From the NCBI GenBank assembly GCA_029531795.1, contig JAPEIS010000009.1, forward strand, positions 1,178,001-1,242,000: a DNA stretch of 64,000 nt, read 5' to 3'. The notes below the pieces were generated by a model. The model saw only the letters and a program-made list of their open reading frames with translations, ran no database searches and was not told the DNA's origin. Shown here one piece after another: positions 22,749-33,178 of the stretch. Numbering within the stretch: the stretch's first letter is position 1; each line of letters begins with the position of its first letter. Origin of the DNA: Sclerotinia nivalis (lineage: Eukaryota > Ascomycota > Leotiomycetes > Helotiales > Sclerotiniaceae). Position numbers and translations under genes: made by a program.

Positions 22749-23190
22749 TCAATCTTCATTGAATTTCACAAGCACTATCGAGATATTAAAGGGTCCAGTA
22801 ATGATGAATGACTCATGGAGATCGGCAAAACATGCAACGTTGGTCGAATTATCAGTAGTAATGATATCCAATTTCTGACAGATTGTGGTAATTGGTGTAT
22901 AGGTATCGTCGAGTATAGTGACATTCCCATATCCATGACCAATATCCGAAACAAAGCCTTGCCAGTATGTCAACACAGGTTTGCCTATCTATTCGTGGGC
23001 CATAAAATTTGTGGTAATGATAGGAGTATCCAAAGCATCTTTGATTAAAGTCTATGGGCCCTGCCAAACAGGTTGTCCATATGCATCCTCGGTGAAAATG
23101 TCACAAAAGTAGCTTGAACAGCTCCACGGTGGAGATGTGGTCTCGTGATCCGAATTGTTCAGGTTCTCGAGAACTGGGTAACTTCCATGG
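22749..23190 (-). pseudogene. Arylsulfotransferase-like (ASST) protein, N-terminal relic with stops
   Basis: The minus strand encodes fragments typical of fungal arylsulfotransferase-domain secreted proteins. From 5' to 3' they are: FGSRDHISTVELF (cf. the F-SRPD entry motif); then, after a frame change, EDAYGQPVWQGP; then GKPVLTYWQG, IGHGYGNVTILDDTYTPI and ADLHESFIITG. These correspond in order to the first blades of the propeller. In-frame stops follow QGP and precede IGKPV, at least one frame change lies further 5', and coding ends after about one quarter of the usual length. The family annotation is from remembered motifs (PVLTxWxG...GxGxG...LD); enzymatic activity in fungi is mostly unproven. 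The gene is dead in this strain unless the sequence is wrong. Confidence 0.65.
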
Positions 23191-23574
23191 CACCAGTAGG
23201 TTCAGTACCGTATTTCGAAAGATTAATATCCCATTGCCGTTAGCATAGATTCTTTTTCGCAGACATGCAGTTGACATGGAATCAGACTGGTGGCATGTCG
23301 TACCACCTTGCGTAGCCCTCTACGATTATGCGGCACATCGGGAGGAAGAGGAAATAAGCCTAAGAGTTTTCGTATCAGTGGAGGTATTATGAAGGTGAGA
23401 AGTTGGATATTTGTCTACCCGAACAACTAGAAGGCTCGGGCTAGAGTAGCATCATACCTAGTACCTCGTACTCATCCGAACTTTCAATTCTTCCGGAGCG
23501 CGCTAAACTTGCGTAAGTAGATTCCCTATAGGTAAACAAATAGACACCTCATAACAACTTCTTTTCTATCACCA

Positions 23575-23960
23575 CATTTTTTTCTTCCAACCACCACTTC
23601 CGCTTCCACTTCAACCTTAATTCCTAATACCTTTAAGTCCCGTTCGATCTATGATATATGAAGGCAGACCTCTTTGATGTCTTCAAATATTTTGGTTGAA
23701 CGGGACTTGATGATGACCTCTGGGCGATAATTCCATTTCTCTCGTCGCTTTCCTTCTGGCTATTTCTGTTTACTTCAAGGACATACCCCCGCGACAATTC
23801 TTTCCCATATAACTTTTCTTGTAACCACCACTTATACTTCCAGTTTTGAATATCTTCGGATTTCGTTCGATCTAAGATACAGAAAGACAAAAGCTACCCA
23901 TCGTCTTCGAGTATCTTGCCCGTTTCCGTTTATTTCAACGTCTCTTTCGCGAAGCCTCCT
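23575..23960. repeat. Diverged tandem duplication, unit about 236 nt
   Basis: Two copies of a similar order of words can be read. AACCACCACTT at 23589 and 23825 is followed in both by a short TTCCA element and then GTTCGATCTA-GATA (23642 and 23867). GTTTACTTCAA (23768) in the first unit matches GTTTATTTCAA (23928) in the second. Spacing is not constant and the copies differ by many substitutions, so this is an old duplication judged by eye. Confidence 0.45.
23635..23708. repeat. Inverted repeat AAGTCCCGTTC / GAACGGGACTT
   Basis: Perfect 11-bp arms at 23635-23645 and 23698-23708, separated by 52 bases. The outer bases continue partly complementary. It could form a hairpin or be the remnant termini of a small non-autonomous element. 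No target-site duplication was identified. Confidence 0.55.
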
Positions 23961-24487
23961 TTCCACCTCTGCACCTTCTTACTTTCAATCATTCGACTGA
24001 AACCGAACTTTTGACGTTCAAAATTCTGAATCATTCATGAAAATGGCTTCCCCAAGCCCGTCATACTAAGCTATCCAACAAATTCAATAACTTCTGAAGA
24101 ATTTGTTTTATCGCTTCTTATGCAGTTGCGGAGGATAAACATAGCCTTGATTAGAATCTAGCAATTACCAAAGTCAACGGGACATTAAGTCGATGCATTA
24201 GAATTCGTTGAGGGTGGTGAAGTTTAAAACAACATGTCAATTTTAAAGCGACTCCTTTGACCACTTTCAACACCAGCACTTTCCTGTGGGTGTCATCTCT
24301 CTCCGGGACCTGGGCCAGAAAATGAAAGTAGGTACCACAACTCTATGCCTCGATTATTAATACAGCCATAAATACCAACCAATTTTATAGTTTCCTTGGA
24401 AGAAAGACTCGTGTCCAACTATTCGCTATCTATACAAGTGTTTGCGTCACATCCAACTCCATAAATCAGGACCTTTTGATATATGTT

Positions 24488-24711
24488 GGGGGTGAAGGTA
24501 TTTTTGTGGTGATAGCTTTCAGGGAACAAGCTCGTATCGATCTTAAATTGTAAGTTTATTGCGAACTGACAGTTTACTCCACGTATGCTAATATATTCAA
24601 ATTGAAGAATGCAGAGAGACGATTCAGGAAATGGTCAAAACTACTGCAACTGACCATGGCAGCAATTCCAATATCTTCAAAGTTCAAACCGATGGACCTT
24701 CTGTATGACTA
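24488..24711 (+). pseudogene. Probable SDR relic
   Basis: The plus strand reads GGEGIFVVIAF then REQARIDL, resembling the SDR nucleotide-binding loop GGGxGIGxxIAxxFxxxGAxI with deletions. After a stretch that looks like an intron (GTAAGT donor at 24551, GCTAAT branch, AAG acceptor at 24608) another frame gives ETIQEMVKTTATDHGSNSNI then FKVQTDGPSV, like the segment of an SDR from helix 2 to the D-V-S motif. Frames do not join and nothing follows. Family assignment is by eye and tentative. Confidence 0.35.
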
Positions 24712-26161
24712 TGATTGAATCCAGTGCGTTTTTGAAGTAGTTCCAAGTACAGATAATACTCTCTAATGTCATTTTTGCCATACATCTGTTAGACAAATTC
24801 TATACTTTCAATTTTCCCCCACTGCTTACTCACTCAGCTCTGTATAAAAGCTCTATATGTCTCGGGATTGTAATCACATCATATTTATACGACACGATGA
24901 GTAAAAACTCTCACATCCCTACGATTTTCCTACACGTCTACTCACTGCATAGACCCCATCGATGTAGCAATCCCCAAGGTAAACTACTCAATAGAAGTAA
25001 ATCTATCTCAGGTACATTTATAGTTATACCTTGCTACTCACCAAAGATGGATTGTCGTCCCTGGTTAAGAACCTATCAGCATTTCGAAGGTGTATTGGCA
25101 TGGGTAGCAAGATTTTTAGGGTTTTTCGTGATTAGATGAATAAATATATGCGGGTAAAATGCAGAAGAATGAATGAAGTATAGAATCACACGAAGAGGGG
25201 TATAGTGAGCGAGTACACTGACAGGATGGCAGGGAAGGTTTGGAAGAAGAGATGAGAAGGGTTTAGTGAAGTCTCGGTAAGGGTAGAAAGTTCTCTGTGA
25301 ATTCTTGCGGGTGATGATGATTTCGCTTCTTATGATGGACTTTTTGATATTTCATGAAGTGTCGTTTAGTGGGCGGTATGCAAGTTCGACGGCCGCATGT
25401 GAGAAGATGAATTGACTTATAGACTTTCCAGTACGACTGATCATGACTAATGAATGAGCTTGATCGACGATAAGTCCTTAGCTAGAAAGGGAAATAATCG
25501 ATGGTCCACACCACCTATAAAATGAAAAAAGGTTCCGCTATACAAATAGAAAGTCATCGCCGTCATGTGCCTAGCAACTAACGACGAATTTATAATTCAT
25601 TGTCATTACGGATTTATTCAAGATCCCGCATATTATTCATTACCAATATTTAGCAAAATGTCAAACCCGTCGTCGAGGTTTTGGGATATCAGGTGTATGA
25701 TGAAAAAATTAAGCTGAAAGTGAAGGATGACAAAAGTTCGTAACGTCCACACTGTAGCGTTGAGAATATTATAAATAAAACATATAGGTAGATATATGGC
25801 TCGAGAGTATATTGTTAATACTTTTCGCTTGATTGTGCCTTTTACACTCCACACTTGTTGGGGACAGTAAAGTACATTATGTCCCATCTCCATTACATTT
25901 CAGCGAACACCTAATTTAGATTTAAAGGAAATTCATTAAAAATAGTGGTGGAAGTCAAAAAAAGTAGAATAGTTGGAGTAGTCACCCAATACACATACAC
26001 TCAATTTTTCGAACTAATAGATTAGCTCTACCTACTTCAAACCTGTTAAACATAGAAATATCTATTATATTACCACTTCTAGTTCGAGGAAAAGCACAAA
26101 TCCCAAGTCCTTTTGTTATTACCCTCAAACCAACAACCCCACCATACAAAATCGCGAGATT
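24712..26161. other. Intergenic, no gene seen
   Basis: About 1.4 kb ahead of tRNA-Arg. Short frames only. Confidence 0.5.
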
Positions 26162-26262
26162 TCCCTGCTGGCGCAATGGTAGCGCGCAAGACTTCTATGT
26201 AGGGCTCAATCCTATGTGTAATCCGGAATCTTGAGGCTGTTGGTTCGAGCCCAACGTAGGGA
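26162..26262 (+). tRNA. tRNA-Arg (anticodon TCT) with 30-nt intron
   Basis: Full cloverleaf read by hand. Acceptor stem TCCCTGC/GTAGGGA pairs with one G-U. The D arm is GCGC-AATGGTA-GCGC. The anticodon stem CAAGA (26187-26191) pairs with TCTTG (26229-26233). The loop CT-TCT-A gives anticodon TCT at 26194-26196. An intron of about 30 nt follows position 37 (26198-26227), the standard place. The T arm is GTTGG-TTCGAGC-CCAAC. A run of five T at 26309-26313 may be the Pol III terminator. CCA is not encoded, as usual in eukaryotes. Confidence 0.93.
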
Positions 26263-26277
26263 GTTACCCTGAGTATT

Positions 26278-26294
26278 ATCGGTTTGAATCCGAT
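26278..26294 (+). other. Orphan T-arm / B-box-like hairpin after tRNA-Arg
   Basis: ATCGG-TTTGAAT-CCGAT forms a perfect 5-bp T-stem with a 7-base loop and contains a B-box-like GGTTTGAATCC. It starts 15 bases after the mature tRNA-Arg end and has no D or anticodon arm of its own. It may be a tRNA fragment or an extra TFIIIC-type site. Confidence 0.5.
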
Positions 26295-26773
26295 GCTTGA
26301 AATCTTCCTTTTTACATTTGTGGTTGATTTTTGATGCATTTCTTTGTGTTTTGGAGGGGGGCGTTAGCGCGGTTCTGGGGACACTTTACCCCACCAGCTT
26401 TTGGTTAAGTGAAAATTTTTATCGGGTGTGGAGGGGTCATTTTTGACCAATGATTCAGCTGGCTTGTATGATGTCCCGCTATCTCTTATGATCTAATCAA
26501 TATCAACAAATCAAAAACAGTTATATCCCCTTCCGCACAACTCAAATCCATTAACCCCACCAAAACTGCGTTCTAGATAACACAAGGCGGAGAAAAAGTT
26601 CTTTATCACCCCACTAGGCCAATTAGCTTTACATCGCTTAAACTTGGCAAACCCCACCACCACATTTCCATTTCGAAAAAATACACAAAACATATCAAAA
26701 TTATATAATAAAATGTATACGAGTAACAAACTTCAAAAGGATAATATCTCGAGTGGACTCGAGATCGCAGAAT
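26295..26773. other. Spacer between convergent tRNA genes
   Basis: About 480 bases; apart from the hairpin at 26746-26765 nothing is recognised. Confidence 0.5.
26746..26765 (-). terminator. Hairpin and T-run downstream of tRNA-Phe
   Basis: Perfect 9-bp arms ATCTCGAGT and ACTCGAGAT around GG. On the minus strand the hairpin lies 8 bases beyond the tRNA-Phe end and is followed by TTTT at 26738-26735, a Pol III stop signal. The termination role is inferred; Pol III normally needs only the T-run. Confidence 0.45.
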
Positions 26774-26879
26774 GCGGCTTCTGTGGATCGAACACAGTGC
26801 CTCCAGATAAACAGACGAATCTATTACGGTTCCTGAAGTGGACTTCAGTCTGGCGCTCTCCCAAGTGAGCTAAAGCCGC
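26774..26879 (-). tRNA. tRNA-Phe (anticodon GAA) with 34-nt intron
   Basis: Minus-strand cloverleaf: acceptor stem GCGGCTT/AAGCCGC, D arm GCTC-ACTTGGGA-GAGC, anticodon stem CCAGA/TCTGG, loop CT-GAA-G with anticodon GAA at 26846-26844. A 34-nt intron follows position 37. The T arm is CTGTG-TTCGATC-CACAG. All stems pair. Identity and intron position match eukaryotic nuclear tRNA-Phe. It faces tRNA-Arg across about 0.5 kb. Confidence 0.94.
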
Positions 26880-28900
26880 TTGGTTGTGTTTCAATGTATT
26901 GATATTGTGGAGATGGATTTTGAATTTATATTTCTCCTGGTAAGAGTGGAGTCGGCTCGGATTCTTGGATATGAGATGATTGGTTGAGTGGGAGTGTTGG
27001 TTGTGGATCTTGTTGTGTTGTGTTGGAGTTTATTCTTGGGGTCACACGGTTGCACCTGGTATTGGTACTGACACTGATACTCACTGATGCTGTTTACTCC
27101 CGCCAGGCTGGGCATTAAGAAAGGTTACGTGGATTTTGTCATGAGAATCAATCTGTTTCCAGCTATTAACGTCTATTTTGCCCGAAAACTGTTTTGAAGT
27201 CACAATCCCGAGGGTTTGGCTACTCCATGTCATTAAAAATCTCTCGTTCAGTATGTATGTTTCCCTCCTTAATATAGTTCACAGATCTATAAACCCTTCT
27301 TTATATACCTGCTTCCTCGTTTCTTCCCATCCTTCAATATCCTTTCCGTCAACGCCGTCACTGTATACCCCTCCTTATCTACCGCTAATGCGTCATGTAA
27401 GGTATGATCTGAAGCCATCTAATTCCCATGGAAATGCTTCATCATTCACGTGATTGGTATTGACCTCATCGTCAGCATCAACAAAAACAGGTATCTCTCT
27501 GATCGGCGGATAGAACAACATATACATGACACTAAAACAACTATACGATATCGTCTCAGGGGATAATTATGATACCTCTTCTCAAAAAGTAACTCGACCG
27601 CAAATAAGCAAATGTCATATCACGTGAGTACCAATTCGAGGCTCGATGTCGTTGTTGGAGTGTTACCTGGACTAATTTTGCGGCGCATTCAACTATTGAA
27701 GTAACCTAATTTCATGTTATACATACAAGCTAAGATATAACAAAACAATAGTTGCAGGCAGCATATATATCCGTATAGGCAGTTAATCGTAGCCTGGCTG
27801 TGGCAACATCTTCACATCTCACATCTCCGAAATGCCGCTTGACAATCCAAAGACTAAATTCAAGTTTTCTTAGTAAACATCATTCGATATTTCGGCCCCA
27901 TTGTATTTCAAATGATCGTTGCACGAAAAGCCGAAGGGGTATGATGATTCTATGAAGACTTTGTCTGGGCCTTGAGATCATCACAAGGTTGACCGAGCAC
28001 TCTCCGTAACTCCGAACTTGTTGTGTTTGGTATTGTAATCGTATCCTTCCATGAGGGTTCCAGGTCGGATCCGCGTTATTGATTTGGAAGAGTGACGGAA
28101 TGGATTCCTTGTAGAGATCAGATTCGATAATGAGAAGAATACTACTCAGTGTATGGAATAGGTTTTTGTTAGCAATATCTGAGTCATTCGTTTGGAGCCA
28201 TTGCGCATTTATTGTTGGTTTTTACTTGGTGTGATGTAGGAAAAAAAGAGAAGGGGGAACCGAACAACTCCACAGACCTCTGTTATCTCCAAATATAAAC
28301 TACGTAAAATGACAAGCAAAAAATAGATTATCTGAGCGTCATCGTTTCTCTGATTTCCCCAGATCCTACAACCATAAACCCAGACCAAAAATTGACTGCT
28401 ATGAACACCTCGCTCAGATAACAAAGCAATGCTTGCAATCCTTCCAGACCGCAAAACCTCAAGTCCAGATCACCACCCTCGGATACCGCCCTATCCTAAA
28501 CTCATTCTCCGAGAAAGGAACAAATCCAACGGCTTATGACGTCGTCACAACATAACCAAATTTTACTTTGGACAAGAAGAAGAAGAATTTAGATTTGATT
28601 GCGAACATATGCAAGAAATATACCTGCTTGTACGCATAAGTAAATTCTTAATTTGGTATTACAGGTGCACAAGCCACTGCTGCAACGTAAGGTAAAACGG
28701 GCACAGCGGGAATTCGTCGGTTAGTACGAAATATAGGGTTTGTTTTTAGGTGTTTTCGTGATGCTCAGATGGGCTTAGGGTAGGACGGACCCCAAAATTT
28801 GGAATGATAAATAAGGTGCGTTATGCGCATGACTTTTGTTTTATGAGTATATACGCACGATGCTGTAAAAGTGAGAAAATTGAGAGGGGGGTTTATGTGG

Positions 28901-28919
28901 TGTGATGTGATGTGATGTA
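28901..28919. repeat. GTGAT microsatellite
   Basis: TGTGATGTGATGTGATGTA, three and a half copies of a 5-base unit. Confidence 0.6.
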
Positions 28920-29125
28920 CGAAAAGTTACAAGCAAGAATTGGTGGAAATTATAATATTCGGAGATGTAGGATTAGCACCCCTTCATTTTTCGCCAATTT
29001 ATTTTCTCCAGCCTTATCTCCCAACATCCTGAATTACTAATCTCTAATCCCAGAATCCCAGTTTATAAAACATTCGATAATCCTCCTCTTTATCCAATGA
29101 TTTGTTCCTGGTTGATTACAACTGT

Positions 29126-29149
29126 CAAAGGGACCCTTTGAAAGGGTCC
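29126..29149. repeat. Two overlapping palindromes
   Basis: CAAAGGG-A-CCCTTTG (29126-29140) overlaps GGACCCTTT-G-AAAGGGTCC (29131-29149), so the central CCCTTT can pair with either side. Confidence 0.6.
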
Positions 29150-29772
29150 TCTTCATATAGTAAACTTTCTTGAAATACCTGGCTGATCATGAACAAAACT
29201 ATATAAAGTATTCGTATCAGATGAGGTGGCATGGGGCAAAAGTGATTATACAGGGGAAGGTTACATATATTTTTGGAGAGTTTTAGTACCTTAGGTAGTG
29301 ATACCACATGCAGGGTCTGTGAGGGGTGATAATTTAGGCTTTAGGTTCTCCGCTATGACAAAATTATGTGAATTAAACCCTGGTTCAAACGCGGCTTGTG
29401 GGCGCAGATTTCTTCTTTCCTTTTCTTTGACTTTACTCAAAGCCGGAGTTACGACGCACATAGAACGGATGGATTGGAGTAAGCACCGGTATTAAAAGTC
29501 TAAGTTTTCTTTCGGTAGGTGTGGATGATCTCTTTCGTTCTTTTCTATATTTGATATCATATTCGCTGTTTTATATGGTCTTGAATCTTTACATTTTTCT
29601 TTCAAGGCTGTGTGAGAGTAAAACTACGTATTGATATTCCTCTGCAACTCTCGATACCTTTCTACATACATACCATATACATACAGAAGAAAGAAGCCAT
29701 AAATATTCTCGACATATATATATACCCGACATTCGAATACAACCAAAACATACCAACAATCACGCCTTCAAA

Positions 29773-30327
29773 ATGTCTACCTCACCCGCGCCAAAAACCA
29801 CCCTCCGACCCTCGAAATTCATCGAAGGACCTCCTCTCACATCCAGAACCCCCAACCTCGCGCAAACAGACGAACAACTCCAAATCATCCTCCTAGAAAT
29901 GGATTCTTACGAAATCTCACGAAAATCACAACGCAAATCCAAATCGCGGAGTTCATCGAGTAGTTCTTCCAACTCTAATTCCTCGCATTCATCTACCGGT
30001 TCTACATCATCGATTCCCTTTTTTACGGGTGCTTCGAAACGAACCAGTCATGATTACTCACCTTCGATTTCTACTCCACATACATCTGCGAGTAATAAGA
30101 GATTTAGCGGGGCGAGAGCGAGTTTGGATATGAGTAATCCCTTTACGAGCTCGGAGAGTTCATTGGGAAGGAGTAGGGATAGTACGATTGAAAGTATGAG
30201 TGGATCGGGGATTTTGGATGAGGGGCCAATCAGAGATGCGCAGATATTGGGTTTGAAGATTAAAGGGAGATTGAGGGCTTGGAGTCGGGCGAAGGATGAG
30301 GGCGTTAGACCCTATGTGAATACTTGA
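29773..30327 (+). CDS. Ser-rich conserved fungal-type hypothetical protein
   Basis: Single-exon protein of 184 residues with no recognised domain. The N-terminal 50 residues (MSTSPAPKTTLRPSKFIEG, LQIILLEMDSYEISRKSQRK) and the C-terminal 35 (EGPIRDAQILGLKIKGRLRA, WSRAKDEGVRPYVNT) look structured and conserved in style. The middle is a long low-complexity Ser/Asn/Thr stretch with many SxS and RxxS sites, likely disordered and phosphorylated. The ATG follows a CAACAATCACGCCTTCAAA leader, a good fungal start context. An in-frame ORF at 29612 is only the leader in another frame. Small proteins of this layout are common in Leotiomycetes; function unknown. Confidence 0.75.
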   Translation: MSTSPAPKTTLRPSKFIEGPPLTSRTPNLAQTDEQLQIILLEMDSYEISRKSQRKSKSRSSSSSSSNSNSSHSSTGSTSSIPFFTGASKRTSHDYSPSISTPHTSASNKRFSGARASLDMSNPFTSSESSLGRSRDSTIESMSGSGILDEGPIRDAQILGLKIKGRLRAWSRAKDEGVRPYVNT

Positions 30328-33178
30328 AGTGGGATTGGATGGATGGGATGATGTGAGATTGGAATGAGTTACGAAAGTTATACATCTCATTATGATTGGG
30401 GTCATTCGATATGAGGTTATACGGTGGTGGAATCACTGGCACGATAGGATTTGTCTGATAAAGAAGAGGTTATCTCTATGGAAGATGAGTAAAAAAGTCT
30501 CACAAACATCAATGTCCGAAAGAAGGGAAAGAAGACGCTGTATTACAGTAGTATGAAGGAGATAGGCTAAGGTTAAATCACCAACGCAGAGCCACGAATG
30601 GAGAAGAGGTCCCGAGACGAGGATTTTGTGGAGAAGAAAAGGAGCACTACAGATGATAAGTCGAGATAAGTACAGAGTAGATAGATAGATTGTTGCTTTG
30701 ACAACAATATCACAGAGACAGTACAGAGTACATACAAATCAATAAATGTAACATTCAAACTAAACTTATATTTGAAAAATCCCACTAACTAAAACGAAAA
30801 TCCTCAAATCCACAAAAGTACCAATAACCCCGCGCTGATCACAAGACACTAAAATTTCTTTTCCCAACTCATCCCACCTTCTATTTCTCTAGTAAATCGA
30901 TAATTAAAGCCAGCGGACGATCTAAACGCTTAATGCGCACAAAAATACCCAGGTGACTGATAATATTTGCCTCATGCAGAAGAACTAGCTAATCTCTAAT
31001 CTAGCCAATCTTCAAGATTGTCTTCCCCGTCCGCGCCTAGCTTCATGCGTGGCCGGTAGTTGACGGTAGTAGGATGGGATGAAACATTTGAAATGTAAGG
31101 TTATCGAATGAATCAATATAATGATGAAGACACGGGATGATCCTTAATTTTGGGATTTGGGGATATTATTCGTGTAGATGGTTTATTGCATATACAGTAA
31201 GGTTTTGTATTTGTGAATTTTTTAAATACTCCTGTGTAATTAAATAGAAATATTTCTGAATAAATAATTTCCCCCATCTAAATTGAGCGCCCCTCCCCCG
31301 CAAACTCCCCAAATCCGCTCTTGGCAATGCACTCGACTCCTAACTCAATATCGCTACCGCCTATCCCGTTTCTCTATTTACTTTTCCTCATCCCGCCCCA
31401 AGTTCGCCTGACGTCTCCCCTGTTACGCTGATTTTCATTGGTCTTTCAAATACCACGTCAAATTCCTCATCGGTACCTACCCAATCTAGTTTTTATAGCC
31501 CAGTACCCAACCCCACTGTCCCGTTCCCAGACGCCTGGGCTGACATGTACAATTAAAAAGTTCTATCATACCACTAGCGAATGCTAAATGCGCCAAGGAA
31601 ATGCACAATCAGCGAGTATGAAGAAAGAACAGAAAGTTCTCAATCTTTATAACAATAGATCAATAAATTCCCTCTTCCTTCCACTTCTCAACCCCAGTTT
31701 CTAAGTGGAAACCATGATGTATTTTGTAGGCGGTGGAATGGTATAAGACTATTTACTCACTTATATCTTCTATTACCAAAATGAATTGCAATTTTTGGTA
31801 TAAATTCCAGAAAATGCGTAATCTCCAAACAGCGTTTCTAAGTGCGTTACAAGATGTACTGTCCGCATATTCATTGCTCTTGGAAAGGGGCATCAAATGG
31901 AAAATATGAAAATACCTCGAAAATCGGGGGTTCAGCGGCGCAGGAATTGTTATTACATTATTAATTAATCTCCAAACACGTGTTTCCCATGGGTGAAAAT
32001 GCGGTATGGAATCTTGATATCTCCATTTCTGGGTTTAGTATCAGTCTCAACTCTGATGGGTAGGTATGAGGAAAAGAAGAAGGAAACTTATGTATTTGGG
32101 TTTTATGAATGATAAAATATGTATGCGGGATGGTATGGTATCAGTATTGTCAAATCGTCTGGGGTTGAGGAGTACGCTTTTGAGTCCGACGAGGCGGAGG
32201 TTGCTGGAGGGGTATGGATTTGAGGGGGTTTGGAGATGTTTGGTTGTTTGGGATGCGGATTTTGGGTGGGTGTTTCTATGGTTCGTTGTATTGATTTTTT
32301 TTTTTTTTAGTTCTTGGAGACTTTGATACTTGGGTATCTTCAAGTCATCGACTATTGATACCCGATATCTACGCAGCTCAAATCCCAAGGTGGAAATAGT
32401 GGTTGTGATAGATAAATTTCATGATCTCCCGATGTTTTCAAGGCTGATGGACGAGTGAGTGATTTGAGCGGCTGGGACGGTTTTTGGAGGGAGATGGCTT
32501 GTATGAATGATGAGTGAGAGAAAATGAAACGTTGAAGAATATAGGTGATGGTGTTCGGAAGCAGTTATACTACACCAAACACCACTTCAAGAAATATTAG
32601 TAAGTCTAATCATGATGGATATGCAAAAGTATTAAGTCAACCCACTTATGCCTAATACATAGACTATGAACTAGTTGCAAATATTCATTGACCGATTTGA
32701 AGTAGAAAGTACTATGAAAATTCATCGAGGTTGGGAAGTCGTGTTAACTTACCATTGTTTGACAACCCTAGAACTTGGGTTTTAAGCTTGAGATACTCAA
32801 TTCCTCCTGCAGCCTTTGGGGTAGAGAGAAGAGTATCAAAGTGCTCTCGGAAAGTTAGGGGGATATGTTTGTAAGTATATACATTGTCGAGTTTTAGAGG
32901 GGGATTAGGGGGAGACTTGAGCTGGATTCAGGGTAGTGATACGAGCCAATTTTGCGAGTTGCAGGAGATAACTTTTCACATGTTTAATTTCAGTCGTGTT
33001 GATGATTAGGTTCTTCTCGATTGAACAATCAGGAAACTGCGAATTGTCTGGTGGTTCATCATGATTTAATAAAATAACTCAGTAAATACAACGAGCTCAA
33101 ATACAAAAACTAACTTGAGAAATGAACCACTCGTAAAATCAATCTATCTATACCACTCAAGTACATATAAGCAACCCA
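30328..33178. other. Intergenic, 2.85 kb without a recognised gene
   Basis: Overlapping short frames near 32050-32390 on both strands have no supporting domain. A pyrimidine-rich segment at about 31270-31560, with TATA-like and CCAAT-like words, could be a promoter of an unrecognised transcript. Confidence 0.45.

Larger units (their letters stand above)
23191..24480. other. Intergenic with diverged repeats
   Basis: About 1.3 kb, no gene. Contains the hairpin and diverged tandem repeat annotated separately between about 23575 and 23960. Confidence 0.5.
26880..29772. other. Intergenic, 2.9 kb without a recognised gene
   Basis: Contains a short GTGAT microsatellite (28901-28919) and the overlapping palindromes at 29126-29149. 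Around 28395-28553 the plus strand has an unbroken frame without ATG (…EHLAQITKQCLQSFQTAK…) of unknown meaning. The last 200 bases are the pyrimidine- and A-rich leader of the next gene. Confidence 0.5.

Noticed and set aside
26162..26880. CRISPR-like or rRNA structure near the tRNA pair
   Set aside because: No regular spaced repeats and no rRNA sequence; only two tRNAs and hairpins are present.
32047..32388. 113-codon minus-strand frame
   Set aside because: Lys/Asn/Ser-rich sequence antisense to a poly-T tract; no supporting evidence.
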